From NCBI GenBank assembly GCA_964500205.1, contig CAZCNS010000009.1, forward strand, positions 106,362 to 170,361: 64,000 nt of DNA, written 5' to 3'. The notes beneath the pieces were generated by a model. It was given only the letters and a program-made list of their open reading frames with translations. It was not told the DNA's origin and did no database searches. Both the position numbers and the translations under genes were made by a program. Positions 41,134 through 49,465 of this stretch are shown here, piece after piece; position 1 is the first letter of the stretch; each line of letters begins with the position of its first letter. This stretch comes from UBA10329 sp964500205. Its GTDB lineage: Bacteria > Bacteroidota > Bacteroidia > UBA10329.

Positions 41134-41873
41134 GACACCTGACTATTCTGTTTCTGATGGTCTCAGGGATTGCCACGGCTCAGAACAGTCGGACCGATTC
41201 CACCACCACCGAACCTCAGCGGTTGCTTATCGTTCCCTTCGAGGACAAACTCTTCTTCACAGATGTGATGCAGGAGCTTGCCGAGGGAAGTGGACTTTCC
41301 CCGGAAGAGGTGGTGAACACGCTACGCAACATGCTGCAGCTCAGTGTGCGGCAAGTGCTGCAGGACAGCATCGAGGTGGGCTCCTTCCTCAGCGCTGATT
41401 CGCTTCCTCCCGATGGGCTGACCCGCATTTTCGGTGGGCTCGGTTACGACTACATTGCTCTTTATGGCGAAAAAAAGGATGTAAAGCAGCGCAGCGGGGT
41501 TGAACGCGGTCAGGTAAGGGCTACCCGCGACACCACCACGCGGTACATGGCTGCCTCACTGAAAGATGCTGCGGTGCTCCGTGACTTCCGGGCTTCACAC
41601 GGGTTCACCCGCTTCCTGTTTCTGACACAGCTCGAAGTGCGCATGGACCTCACCGATCCTGAGCAGGCCATGATGCGCGGACTGCGCACCGTGGCCGTTC
41701 ATTATACCTTGACCGATGCAGATGGCACTACCCTTCGCGGGGGTATCGTCCGCCATGACCTGGAGGACGGTGCGGAGATCAACCGCATCCGAAATGAAGC
41801 TTTCCCCGTTATTGCGAATCAACTTTTTGGGGTTGTTTTCCCCAAGAAAAAAGAAGAGAAGGGCAGAAAGTGA
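41130..41873 (+). CDS. Uncharacterised exported protein
   Basis: A 247-residue protein with a signal peptide (MRHLTILFLMVSGIATAQ). The mature part starts with 'QRLLIVPFEDKLFFTDVMQELAEGSGLSPEEVV', a pattern recurrent in Bacteroidota exported proteins without assigned function, followed by a mixed alpha/beta core and a Lys-rich end. No catalytic motif is recognised. Its ATG would overlap the restored stop of the HEPN gene, so it may be on that transcript, although a functional link is not evident. Confidence 0.6.
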   Translation: MRHLTILFLMVSGIATAQNSRTDSTTTEPQRLLIVPFEDKLFFTDVMQELAEGSGLSPEEVVNTLRNMLQLSVRQVLQDSIEVGSFLSADSLPPDGLTRIFGGLGYDYIALYGEKKDVKQRSGVERGQVRATRDTTTRYMAASLKDAAVLRDFRASHGFTRFLFLTQLEVRMDLTDPEQAMMRGLRTVAVHYTLTDADGTTLRGGIVRHDLEDGAEINRIRNEAFPVIANQLFGVVFPKKKEEKGRK

Positions 41874-41879
41874 CCTGTT

Positions 41880-42587
41880 TCACTCCACCACCGCCTGCTC
41901 ATCCTCGAACACCGAGTCGTCAATCTTGCGGTTCAGCTCCACCTCGGTCAGCGTCATGCGGATGCGGCCCGTATCGAATCCATCGTCATTCTTATCCGGC
42001 TTCTCGGTCTTGCCACCAAGGTCGCCAGTCAATGCTTTGGGCATTTTGAACTTGCGGAAATCACCCTCGAAAAGCACCTCGCTCGGTATGATGCCTTTGG
42101 CTGAGGTGTAGGTATTGAAGTAGGTCACGGTGCCTTCGCGTTTCAGGGTGAGCTGCGCACGGTGAATGCGGCCGTCCGCTTTGCCGATGGCCAGTTTCAT
42201 CACCATCAGGTCTTCGTTGTTGTTGGGGATGATGGTGACGCCATGGCACGCCACGCCCTTCACGTCCTCGCTGCCGGTAAGCACGGCCACGTACGTGGTG
42301 GTGTCGGCCAGTGTCTCCAGTTGTAGGAACGGGCTTTGTTTCGGCACGAAGATCAACCCGTTGGCATTGACACGGAACTTGCCCGGCTTCTTGTAAAAAA
42401 GCTTCCCGCTGATGCGCTCCAGCTTCACCCCGGGTATCTCAAACCGCATTTCAGCCCTGCACTTCAGGTCATTGATGCGGTCGAAGTCACTGCGGATGCC
42501 CTTGAGCAGAGCATAGGGACTCTGTGCGCTTGCGGCAAGCGAGAAAATAGTGAGAATGAAAATGGAGAATGGTGTCCTGATGCTCAT
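41880..42587 (-). CDS. LolA-like outer-membrane lipoprotein carrier-type protein
   Basis: A 235-residue exported protein with a signal peptide (MSIRTPFSIFILTIFSLAASAQ). 'DFDRINDLKCRAEMRFEIPGVKLERISGKLFYKKPGKFRVNA' matches the LolA/LolB-like open beta-barrel, with 'VTYFNTYTSAKGIIPSEVLFEG' later. It may bind lipoproteins or lipids in the periplasm. The C-terminal 45 residues are charged and lack the fold. It lies downstream of an ABC exporter pair on the same strand, but an 83-nt repeat-containing gap separates them. Confidence 0.7.
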   Translation of the reverse strand: MSIRTPFSIFILTIFSLAASAQSPYALLKGIRSDFDRINDLKCRAEMRFEIPGVKLERISGKLFYKKPGKFRVNANGLIFVPKQSPFLQLETLADTTTYVAVLTGSEDVKGVACHGVTIIPNNNEDLMVMKLAIGKADGRIHRAQLTLKREGTVTYFNTYTSAKGIIPSEVLFEGDFRKFKMPKALTGDLGGKTEKPDKNDDGFDTGRIRMTLTEVELNRKIDDSVFEDEQAVVE

Positions 42588-42620
42588 GGTGTTGTAGGTA
42601 TGCTGCTAGTGCCTGATGAC

Positions 42621-42668
42621 GCCCGTCCCCCTTTTCAAAGGGGGTGCCTGCCTGAGGCGGGCGGGGGA
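42621..42668. repeat. Double-hairpin palindromic intergenic element
   Basis: Two adjacent palindromes: CCCCCTTTTCAAAGGGGG (about 42627-42644) and GCCTGCCTGAGGCGGGC (about 42646-42662). They fill the gap between the ABC permease and the LolA-like gene. The form is that of dispersed Bacteroidota intergenic repeats and could attenuate transcription. Confidence 0.55.
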
Positions 42669-42670
42669 TT

Positions 42671-43510
42671 TTATTCCAGAATATCCTTCCTTCGGAAATG
42701 ATAAAGTGTGATGCCAACGAATGCAGCCGTGTGGCCCAGCAGCACGAGGGCCGAGCGTATGATGTCCATCGTGGGCACGGGGTCATCGAAAAATTTCCGC
42801 CACAGCATCATGTGGTTGGTGAAAAGCAGGGGCATCAGCGGGTCGAAAAAGCTCATCTCGAATGAGGCGATCACCGTGAACACAATCACCACCACCATTG
42901 TCAGCACAATGGGACCGATGCTGTTGTTGGCGAAGGCCGAGAACATCAGCGACAACGAGGCGATGGTCGCCAGACTGATAAATGCATAGCCGAACGCCAT
43001 CACGAAACGCCAAGGCAGGTCGGCATCGCGCAGGATCACCAGCCCATCGGAGTTAAGCACCATCAGGTCGCCCGGGCCGAACACCAACAGGCTGCCTGCA
43101 TAGGCGAAGATGCCCAGCAGTACCAGAATGGCGAAAACGTATAGCAGTGCGGTGAGCCACTTGGTCAGAACGAGCCGCGTGCGGCTGATGGGCCGCGTGA
43201 GCACATAACGCATCGTGCCCATGGCCGATTCGCCCGAGAGCAGGTCGCCCGTCACCAGTGCCACCAGCAGCGGCAGGTGAATGATCAGGGTCTGCAGGAT
43301 GATGAAGCAGATGAGGTTGCCGTTCACGATGTTGCCCTCCAGCCTGAACACCTGGTCGAACGTTTGGAAAAGCAGCCCGATGTACTCCTTGCCGCTGAAC
43401 CAGAACGCCACATCTATGAGCAGCGTCAGCATAACGATGGCACCCAGCCCGATGAAGCTGCGCGGCCGCGAGAACGACTTGATGACCTCTGCTTTCAGTT
43501 CGCGCATCAT
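42671..43510 (-). CDS. ABC-2-type transporter permease
   Basis: A 279-residue inner-membrane permease with six hydrophobic segments. 'ESAMGTMRYVLTRPISRTRLVLTKWLTALLYVFAILVLLG' is the typical ABC-2 cytoplasmic loop. 'ESAMG..RYVLTRPISR' is common in gliding- or export-related ABC-2 systems of this phylum. Its start overlaps the stop of the ATPase gene by 4 nt (ATGA). The substrate is unknown. Confidence 0.85.
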   Translation of the reverse strand: MMRELKAEVIKSFSRPRSFIGLGAIVMLTLLIDVAFWFSGKEYIGLLFQTFDQVFRLEGNIVNGNLICFIILQTLIIHLPLLVALVTGDLLSGESAMGTMRYVLTRPISRTRLVLTKWLTALLYVFAILVLLGIFAYAGSLLVFGPGDLMVLNSDGLVILRDADLPWRFVMAFGYAFISLATIASLSLMFSAFANNSIGPIVLTMVVVIVFTVIASFEMSFFDPLMPLLFTNHMMLWRKFFDDPVPTMDIIRSALVLLGHTAAFVGITLYHFRRKDILE

Positions 43511-44418
43511 GCCGTGGTCAGTTTCAGGAAATAATCTTCCAGTTTGCGCCTGTGCTCCAAGCGGTACAGCGGATGACCGCCCTCGACCAGAATTTTTGAG
43601 AGCCTTGGAAGTTCTTTTCGCGAAGCAAGCAGAAGCACTGTGTGTGCATCGCTACTGAGGATGGAAAAGCCTGCCGCTTTCAGCGTGTCCACCGCTTTCT
43701 GCGCGTCATCTGTTTCAATGGTCACTTGCAGATTGCCTTCGTTCAGCAGTTCGGAGACACGGCCCTGCGCCACGCATTTTCCCTGATGTATGATGGCCAT
43801 GCTGTCGGCCATCTGCTCCACCTCGCTGAGGATGTGCGAGGAGAGGATTACCGTTTTGCCCATTTCCTCTTTCAATCGGATGATGAGTTGCCGAAGCTCA
43901 ATGATGCCGTGCGGGTCGAGGCCGTTGGTCGGCTCATCGAGGATGATGAGTTCGGGGTCGTGAAGCATGGCCGCTGCAATACCCAGCCGCTGGCGCATGC
44001 CCTGCGAGTAGTTCTTCACGGGGTCATTGGCACGGGCGGTGAGGCCCACGAGTTCGAGCACCTCACCCATGCGGTTTTTCACCCTCTCCTTGGGATAATA
44101 AAGGCTCGCAAGCATCAGGTTCTTCCGTCCGGTGAGGTACGGATAGAACCTCGGCTCCTCGATGATGCACCCGATGCGGGGCAGCACCTGCTGCATGTCG
44201 CGCAGGCCGAGTTCCCCAAAGTACGTCACCTCGCCTTTCGATGCGCTGATGAGGCCCACGAGCATTCGGATGACGGTGGTCTTGCCTGCCCCGTTGGGCC
44301 CCAGCAGACCGAATATCTCACCTCGGCTCACACTGAGGTCCACGCCCTTCACAGCGTGGAAGTCTCCGTAAGTTTTCTCCAGCGATGCGGTCGAGAGAAT
44401 GGGCTGACCAGTTATCAT
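43507..44418 (-). CDS. ABC transporter ATP-binding protein
   Basis: A 303-residue cytoplasmic ATPase that pairs with the permease at 42671-43510. Walker A 'GLLGPNGAGKTTVIRMLVGL', signature 'YSQGMRQRLGIAAAML' and Walker B 'LIILDEPTNGLDPHGI' are intact, followed by an 80-residue C-terminal extension common in ABC-2 exporters. The ATG at 44418 (MITGQPILSTASLEKTYGDF) is chosen; the longer frame overlaps the divergent recF promoter. GldA is a possible orthologue but cannot be asserted. Confidence 0.9.
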   Translation of the reverse strand: MITGQPILSTASLEKTYGDFHAVKGVDLSVSRGEIFGLLGPNGAGKTTVIRMLVGLISASKGEVTYFGELGLRDMQQVLPRIGCIIEEPRFYPYLTGRKNLMLASLYYPKERVKNRMGEVLELVGLTARANDPVKNYSQGMRQRLGIAAAMLHDPELIILDEPTNGLDPHGIIELRQLIIRLKEEMGKTVILSSHILSEVEQMADSMAIIHQGKCVAQGRVSELLNEGNLQVTIETDDAQKAVDTLKAAGFSILSSDAHTVLLLASRKELPRLSKILVEGGHPLYRLEHRRKLEDYFLKLTTA

Positions 44419-44472
44419 GTCGGTGAAACACAGCGTTGCCGTGAATGTTCCGACAGGGCGGGGTCGGCAGGT

Positions 44473-44480
44473 TAACTTTG
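44473..44480 (+). promoter_or_regulatory. -7 promoter box of recF (TAACTTTG)
   Basis: Perfect TAnnTTTG, 5 nt before the recF ATG at 44486. Confidence 0.6.
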
Positions 44481-44485
44481 CCCAC

Positions 44486-45601
44486 ATGGCCGACAACCTC
44501 ATGCTCCGACAGCTCTCATTGGTCAACTTCCGCAATCTCGCGGGCGCAGAGCTGGAGCTGGGCGGCAAGTTCAACTGCTTGGTGGGCAACAATGGTGCAG
44601 GCAAGTCCACTGTGCTCGATGCGGTGCATTATCTCTCGGTCTGCAAGAGTTTTCTCAACGCGCTCGACTCACAGAACATCCGTCACGGTCAGCCATTCTT
44701 TGTCCTGAGCGGAGCTTTTGAAAGGGCAGGGGAGGAGGAGGCTATACACTGTGCCCTCAAACGGGAGGGCAAGAAGCAGTTCAAGCGCAACAAGAAGGAA
44801 TATCCTCGTTTGATGGACCATGTGGGGCTGCTGCCGTCCGTGGTCATCTCCCCGCTCGATGGCGACCTCATCGCAGGTGGCAGCGAGGTGCGCAGGAAGT
44901 TCATGGACGGTGTGCTCTCCCAGCTTGACCGCGACTACCTGGAGCACCTGGTCATTTACAACCGTGTGCTGCTCCAGCGCAATGCTTTGCTCAAATCCTT
45001 CGCAGATGGCCAGCCCTTTGACCCTGCACTGTTGGAGATGTGGGACGTTCAGTTGGCCGACCGTGGCAACCGCGTCCATGCCATACGTAAGGCGTTCATG
45101 GAGAAATTCTTGGGTGTGTTCGCAGATTTCTACAAGACCATTTCACAGGGCAGTGAAGAGGTCGCCATCGGCTACCGGAGCCCGCTGGATGAAGGTGACC
45201 TCACCGACCTGCTTCAGACGGCACTGCCCCGCGACCGTGCGGCCACGCACACCACTGTGGGCATCCACAAGGACGACCTGGAATTCACCATTGGGGAGCA
45301 CCCGCTCAAGCGGTTCGGCTCACAGGGCCAGCAGAAATCCATGCTGGTGGCCCTGCGACTGGCGCAGTATGCGGTCATGCGCGAGCGGTCGGGACTGCGC
45401 CCTATGCTCCTGCTCGATGACATCTTCGACAAGCTGGACGACAGCCGCGTGGCCCAACTCCTGGACATCGTATCGGCCCCCGATTTCGGGCAGATATTCA
45501 TTACCGACACGCACCCCAAGCGCACAGCCGACCTGCTGAAGGGGGAGAACGATGTGAGGGTCTTCTCTGTCGATGATGGCAACGTGACGGCAGGCCGCTG
45601 A
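44486..45601 (+). CDS. recF: DNA replication and repair protein RecF
   Basis: A 371-residue SMC-like ATPase that helps load RecA at ssDNA gaps. 'LRQLSLVNFRNLAGAELEL' leads to Walker A 'CLVGNNGAGKSTVLDAVHYLS'. 'LKRFGSQGQQKSMLVALRLAQ' is the signature and 'PMLLLDDIFDKLDDSRV' the Walker B/D-loop. The start is set by the -7 box 5 nt upstream, so translation is probably leaderless. The gene is divergent from the ABC ATPase and not linked to dnaN here. Confidence 0.96.
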   Translation: MADNLMLRQLSLVNFRNLAGAELELGGKFNCLVGNNGAGKSTVLDAVHYLSVCKSFLNALDSQNIRHGQPFFVLSGAFERAGEEEAIHCALKREGKKQFKRNKKEYPRLMDHVGLLPSVVISPLDGDLIAGGSEVRRKFMDGVLSQLDRDYLEHLVIYNRVLLQRNALLKSFADGQPFDPALLEMWDVQLADRGNRVHAIRKAFMEKFLGVFADFYKTISQGSEEVAIGYRSPLDEGDLTDLLQTALPRDRAATHTTVGIHKDDLEFTIGEHPLKRFGSQGQQKSMLVALRLAQYAVMRERSGLRPMLLLDDIFDKLDDSRVAQLLDIVSAPDFGQIFITDTHPKRTADLLKGENDVRVFSVDDGNVTAGR

Positions 45602-45603
45602 CC

Positions 45604-46851
45604 TCACGTAAGGGCAGGTAGCACCTTCGCGCTCACCTCCCCGAATCCGATGCGGATGCCGTCCTTCTCGCATCGGCCTTTCATGATGACCGTGTCACCG
45701 TCATGGATGAACTTCCGCTCCGAACCATCGGGCATGGCGATGGGCTGAGAGCCGCGCCATGTCAGTTCCAGCATGGAGCCGTAGCTGTCCTTGGTCGGCC
45801 CGCTGATGGTGCCCGAGGCGCACATATCGCCAACGCGCATGTTGCAACCGTTCACTGTGTGGTGTGCCAGTTGCTGCGCCATGCTCCAGTACATGTGTCG
45901 GAAATTGGAGCGGCACACCGTGACCGCCTCTTGTCCTTCAGGTGCGATCTGCACTTCCAGCGCAATGTCGAAGTTGTGCTTCCCGCCATGTTTCAGGTAG
46001 GGCAGCACCTCGGGTTCCTGCTGCGGGCTTTCCACGCGGAATGGTTCCAGCGCGTCCATTGTCACCACCCATGGCGAGACATGTGAGGCGAAATTCTTGG
46101 CGAGGAAGGGCCCGAGCGGCACGTACTCCCATTTCTGGATGTCGCGTGCGCTCCAGTCGTTGAACAGCACCATGCCGAAGATGTGGTCCTCGGCCTTTTC
46201 AACCGGCACCGAGTGGCCCATCTCATTCGGGGTGCCGACTATGAATGCCATCTCCAGCTCGAAGTCGAGCAGGCGCGTGGGGCCGAAGGTCGGTGCGGGT
46301 GCGTCATCGGCTTTGGTCTGGCCTTTGGGGCGGTGAAATGGTGTGCCGCTCACCACGATGCTCGAGGCCCTGCCATGATAGCCCACGGGCAGATGCAGCC
46401 AGTTGGGCAGCAAAGCGTTGGCCGGGTCGCGGAACATGGTGCCCACGTTGGTGGCGTGCTCGCGGCTGCTGTAGAAGTCGGTGTAATCGCCAACCTCCAC
46501 TGGCATCAGCATCGTCACATCATTTTGCGAGAGCAACGCAGTATCAAGCAATGCCGCATTATCCCGCAGTGTGGTGTTTTCGTCCGAAAGCAGTTCGGTG
46601 AGCCGCTTCCGCGTGGCCGTCCATACCGGTTTTCCGAGGGCGATGAACGGGTTTAGCGTCTCCTTGGCGAAAACCCCTTCTGTAAGGCCGATGCCGTCCA
46701 GCAGACCGGCCCGTTGCAGTGCGTCAAGGTCCAGCACCTGCTCCCCGATGGCGACCCCGACACGGGCTTTTCCGCTTTCGTGGAAAATGCCGTAGGGCAG
46801 GTTGTAGATGGTGAAATCAGAATTCTCCGGTACGTTGACCCAACTTTTCAT
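45604..46851 (-). CDS. fahA: Fumarylacetoacetase
   Basis: A 415-residue hydrolase that splits fumarylacetoacetate into fumarate and acetoacetate, the last step of tyrosine catabolism. 'FTIYNLPYGIFHESGKARVGVAIGEQVLDL' is the N-terminal domain; 'DFYSSREHATNVGTMFRDP' (metal ligand and catalytic His), 'LDFELEMAFIVGTPNEMG', 'LFNDWSARDIQKWEYVPLGPFLAKNFASHVSPW' and 'GDMCASGTISGP' follow. The ATG at 46851 gives MKSWVNVPENSDF; a -7 box lies 17 nt upstream. Other tyrosine-degradation genes are not in the window. Confidence 0.95.
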   Translation of the reverse strand: MKSWVNVPENSDFTIYNLPYGIFHESGKARVGVAIGEQVLDLDALQRAGLLDGIGLTEGVFAKETLNPFIALGKPVWTATRKRLTELLSDENTTLRDNAALLDTALLSQNDVTMLMPVEVGDYTDFYSSREHATNVGTMFRDPANALLPNWLHLPVGYHGRASSIVVSGTPFHRPKGQTKADDAPAPTFGPTRLLDFELEMAFIVGTPNEMGHSVPVEKAEDHIFGMVLFNDWSARDIQKWEYVPLGPFLAKNFASHVSPWVVTMDALEPFRVESPQQEPEVLPYLKHGGKHNFDIALEVQIAPEGQEAVTVCRSNFRHMYWSMAQQLAHHTVNGCNMRVGDMCASGTISGPTKDSYGSMLELTWRGSQPIAMPDGSERKFIHDGDTVIMKGRCEKDGIRIGFGEVSAKVLPALT

Positions 46852-46868
46852 TGCCAAAATGTTTCGGG

Positions 46869-46876
46869 CAAAGGTA
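46869..46876 (-). promoter_or_regulatory. -7 promoter box of fahA (TACCTTTG)
   Basis: Perfect TAnnTTTG on the minus strand, 17 nt before the ATG at 46851. Confidence 0.55.
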
Positions 46877-46956
46877 AGGGGGTGGGGTAGAGGAGGTGTG
46901 ACCGATGTAGCAGCGGTCGATGTGTTTGGACTAAAGGATGTAAGCGTAGAACGTGG

Positions 46957-46992
46957 AAAAAAAAGCCCCGAACTCCAAGGAGAACAGGGCTT
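46957..46992 (-). terminator. Intrinsic terminator at the end of the secreted-protein array
   Basis: On the minus strand, AAGCCCTG...CGGGGCTT with an inner CTCC/GGAG stem is followed by a run of eight T. It closes the minus-strand T9SS gene array and lies just inside a leftover frame of a broken beta-helix gene. Confidence 0.85.
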
Positions 46993-47020
46993 GGTGGAGA
47001 ATACCGCCCGAGAGCCTTCG

Positions 47021-47197
47021 GCCGGTGACCCGCACGAACGACCCGTTCTCGGCCTCGATGCCATCCCACATGTCGCCACAGGCATAGAGGTGTGATTTGG
47101 CGTAGATGTTGAGCGTGCGGTATTGCTTCACTATGATCTTGGCGTGCGCACAGAAGGCCGCATCGGAGCCAGGGTCAAAGCATCCGTAGCTCTTCAT
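47021..47197 (-). pseudogene. Remnant of a beta-helix T9SS protein
   Basis: The frame from 47197 reads 'MKSYGCFDPGSDAAFCAHAKI', then 'YACGDMWDGIEAENGSFVRVTG', and then departs into unrelated residues at 47021. The same block is found at 61649-61825, nearly identical in DNA, where it continues into beta-helix repeats. It aligns with the region 'HLKACNNMWNGIYTLNGSAVTV' of the giant protein at 52342-57438. It has no signal peptide, no sorting domain and runs into the terminator, so it is a broken fragment. Its ATG overlaps the restored stop of the preceding gene (ATGA). Confidence 0.75.
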
Positions 47198-48154
47198 TGC
47201 AGCACGACCTTTTGCACCGACCGCCCTCCGTGCCTGTCAGACACTTCCAGCAGGTAGATGCCGGGGGGGGATGCCGCTGAGGTTGAGACTATGCCTGTCT
47301 GAGAGCACCTGCTCCGCAAGCACCGCTCTGCCGCTCAGATCATACAGTTGTAGCCGCTCTATGCCTGCGCCCTGCACCTGCACCATGCCTGTGGCCGGGT
47401 TGGGGAAAACATTGAACTCAAGAGCCTCTGCCTCATCTATGCTGCTGGGAATGCTGTCTATCGCCACCACAGAGACATCGTCAATGTAATAGTAGGCGAA
47501 TCTGTAATTAATATCTCCTTCCTGATTGTAATGAATGGTGTCACTGAGGGCTGCAGGGTGAAAATTGCCTATCGTAACATACCGCTCGCCTCCATCTCGG
47601 CTTTGGAATGTATCTGTAACCAGAACCCAGGAAACAGTATCTACCAGGGGAGCACCGGATTGATGCATTATCTGAGGATCGGCATCCAATAACCAGTAGG
47701 TGTCGATATTGATAGGTTCTTCAGAAAGATGTACGCCTAAAGTGCTGACAGCATATCTACAATAGTTGGCTAGATTGGCATAGAAGCTCACTTGATATCG
47801 GATTCCGGCATTCAAGGGTTCTGTAAGTTCTACCTGGATATACTCTCTACCTTCTGGGTGAGATACAGAGAAGCAGTAAATACCAACATATGCACTTCCA
47901 TCATGCGCCTCTTGTTTGCCCCACGCATTAAATGGCACACCACCACTGGTTATCCCAAATTCGTTGGGTGGGAAACAGATGTGAAAGTAATCGGGTGATC
48001 CACCATTAGCGCTCATCCATGGTGAGGCAAGATTAATCAATCCAATCTCCCATGGGCAAACAACAATCTCTTCAAATCCACCATTTGGCACAAGATTACC
48101 CTGCCCCCAACACAGGAGGGGCAGGGCAACGAGTATAAACGTGATAGCCTTCAT
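47194..48154 (-). CDS. Small T9SS cargo protein (paralogue 1), sorting domain frameshifted
   Basis: A secreted protein of the local ~320-residue family: signal peptide MKAITFILVALPLLCWGQ, then 'NLVPNGGFEEIVVCPW', 'REYIQVELTEPLNAGIRYQVSFYANLANY', 'GGERYVTIGNF' and 'YYYIDDVSVVAIDSIPSS', a jelly-roll-like module also seen before OmpA domains in this phylum. The type A T9SS domain starts 'FNVFPNPATGMVQVQ' but a G8 tract (47263-47270; G7 in the paralogues) shifts the frame after 'LNLSGIPP', so the unshifted protein ends at 47237 with 'RHLPAGSV'. Removing one G restores 'GIYLLEVSDRHGGRSVQKVVLQ' and the stop at 47194. Confidence 0.8.
47263..47270 (-). repeat. Homopolymeric G8 tract in sorting-domain codons
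   Basis: Eight G (C8 in the coding strand) where the paralogues at 51455-51461 and 61891-61897 have seven. It is the site of the frameshift in the first small cargo gene and a candidate slippage site. Confidence 0.8.
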
Positions 48155-48480
48155 TCCCTGACAATGGCAACTTTTGCAGCGAACCGCTGCCGACCGTCCA
48201 CATCAACCCGCAGCAGATAGAGACCTGTGCTGAGGCCGTCCAACTGCAGCTGCACAGCGGAACCGGAGGACTGCAACCTCATCTCATACACTCTTTCGCC
48301 AACGATGCTGTAGAGACTCACAGTTCCTTCCGAACCGAACTGCAAATTGTGCTGCAAGGTCATCCGTCCATTGTTCGGGTTGGGATACACTGAGAATCTT
48401 CCGTTGTCCTCCGCCTGATCTTCTATGCTGTTTGGCACACTGTCCAATGCAACAACAGAAACATCATCAATGTAGTAGTA
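48091..48480 (-). repeat. Direct repeat copy A (sorting domain and upstream signal-peptide junction)
   Basis: Nearly identical to 49074-49465 for the first ~210 nt and about 85% similar for the rest. It spans the signal peptide start of the left-hand gene, the ATGA junction and the sorting domain of the right-hand gene. Confidence 0.8.
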
Positions 48481-49137
48481 GGATTTGTACTGCAGCCCAT
48501 CTGTGACTGAATCAATCAACATGAGTCCGCTTTCGGTATCATCGTGAAAATTGCCAATGGTAAGGAACCGCTCATTGCCTGTACGACTGGTGAAGGTGTC
48601 GCATATAGCGACCCAATCAGTCCTGCTTGTCAAGGGATTTTCGGGGGCATTGAGAATCTGAGGTATTTCCTCAAACCTCAGAATATCGTTCCGAGAGATG
48701 GCTGTGTCTGACAGGTGCGCACTTAACGTGTTCACCGCATACCTCATCTTGTCCGCAAGGCTTACGTAAAAACACACCTCATACCTGATGGCATAGACCA
48801 AAGACTCCGTCAACTCCACTTGAAGATACTCGCGCATGTTCATCTGAGACAGCGACAAGGCGAAAAAACCCACATATCCATCACCGGATCGAGCGTTTTG
48901 AAATCCAACAATATTTTCAGGAATACCCATGTGTGGGTCACCAGATGGATGGGAATTACATACGTTGTAATAATCCGGAGATCCAGTAGTAGGTGTTTGC
49001 CATGGCACAACAAGATCAATCTGGCTTATCGTCCAAGGACACGCGGAGGGATTGTCAAAGTCACCGTTGGGGACAAGATTGCCCTGCCCCCAACACAGAA
49101 GGGGCAGGGCAACGAGTATAAACGTGATAGCCTTCAT
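48151..49137 (-). CDS. Small T9SS cargo protein (paralogue 2)
   Basis: A 328-residue secreted protein with the same signal peptide as paralogue 1 (MKAITFILVALPLLCWGQ). The core 'NLVPNGDFDNPSACPWTISQIDLVVPW', 'MREYLQVELTESLVYAIRYEVCFYVSLADKMRYAVNTLSAHLSD', 'GNERFLTIGNF' and 'YYYIDDVSVVALDSVPNS' follows the family plan with many substitutions. The type A sorting domain 'FSVYPNPNNGRMTLQHNLQFGSEG' to 'GLYLLRVDVDGRQRFAAKVAIVRE' differs from paralogue 1 but is almost identical to that of paralogue 3. Both ends overlap neighbours by 4 nt (ATGA), so the array is translationally coupled. Confidence 0.88.
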   Translation of the reverse strand: MKAITFILVALPLLCWGQGNLVPNGDFDNPSACPWTISQIDLVVPWQTPTTGSPDYYNVCNSHPSGDPHMGIPENIVGFQNARSGDGYVGFFALSLSQMNMREYLQVELTESLVYAIRYEVCFYVSLADKMRYAVNTLSAHLSDTAISRNDILRFEEIPQILNAPENPLTSRTDWVAICDTFTSRTGNERFLTIGNFHDDTESGLMLIDSVTDGLQYKSYYYIDDVSVVALDSVPNSIEDQAEDNGRFSVYPNPNNGRMTLQHNLQFGSEGTVSLYSIVGERVYEMRLQSSGSAVQLQLDGLSTGLYLLRVDVDGRQRFAAKVAIVRE

Positions 49138-49465
49138 TCCCTGACAATGGCAACTTTTGCAGCGAACCGCTGCCGACCGTCCACATCAACCCGCAGCAGA
49201 TAGAGACCTGTGCTGAGGCCGTCCAACTGCAGCTGCACAGCGGAACCGGAGGACTGCAACCTCAGCTCATACACCCGTTCGCCAACCAAGCTGTACAGAC
49301 TCACGGTTCCCTCTGACCCGAATGGCGTGGTGTGCTGCAAGGTCATCTGTCCGTTACTCGGGTTGGGGTACACAGAGAATCCTCCACTGTCCTCCGCCTG
49401 ATCTTCCATGCTGTTTGGCACACTGTCCAATGCAACCACAGAAACATCGTCTATGTAGTAATATG
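49074..49465 (-). repeat. Direct repeat copy B (sorting domain and upstream signal-peptide junction)
   Basis: Second copy of the block at 48091-48480, offset by about 983 nt. Homology drops sharply inside the gene cores. Confidence 0.8.

Noticed and set aside
45701..46656. Several plus-strand frames opposite fahA
   Set aside because: Out-of-frame shadows rich in Arg/Ala/Gly with no recognisable motif.
46931..47020. C-terminal extension of the small frame at 47021-47197 (RRLSGGILHQALFS...)
   Set aside because: Homology stops at 47021 and the rest is the intrinsic terminator read as codons.
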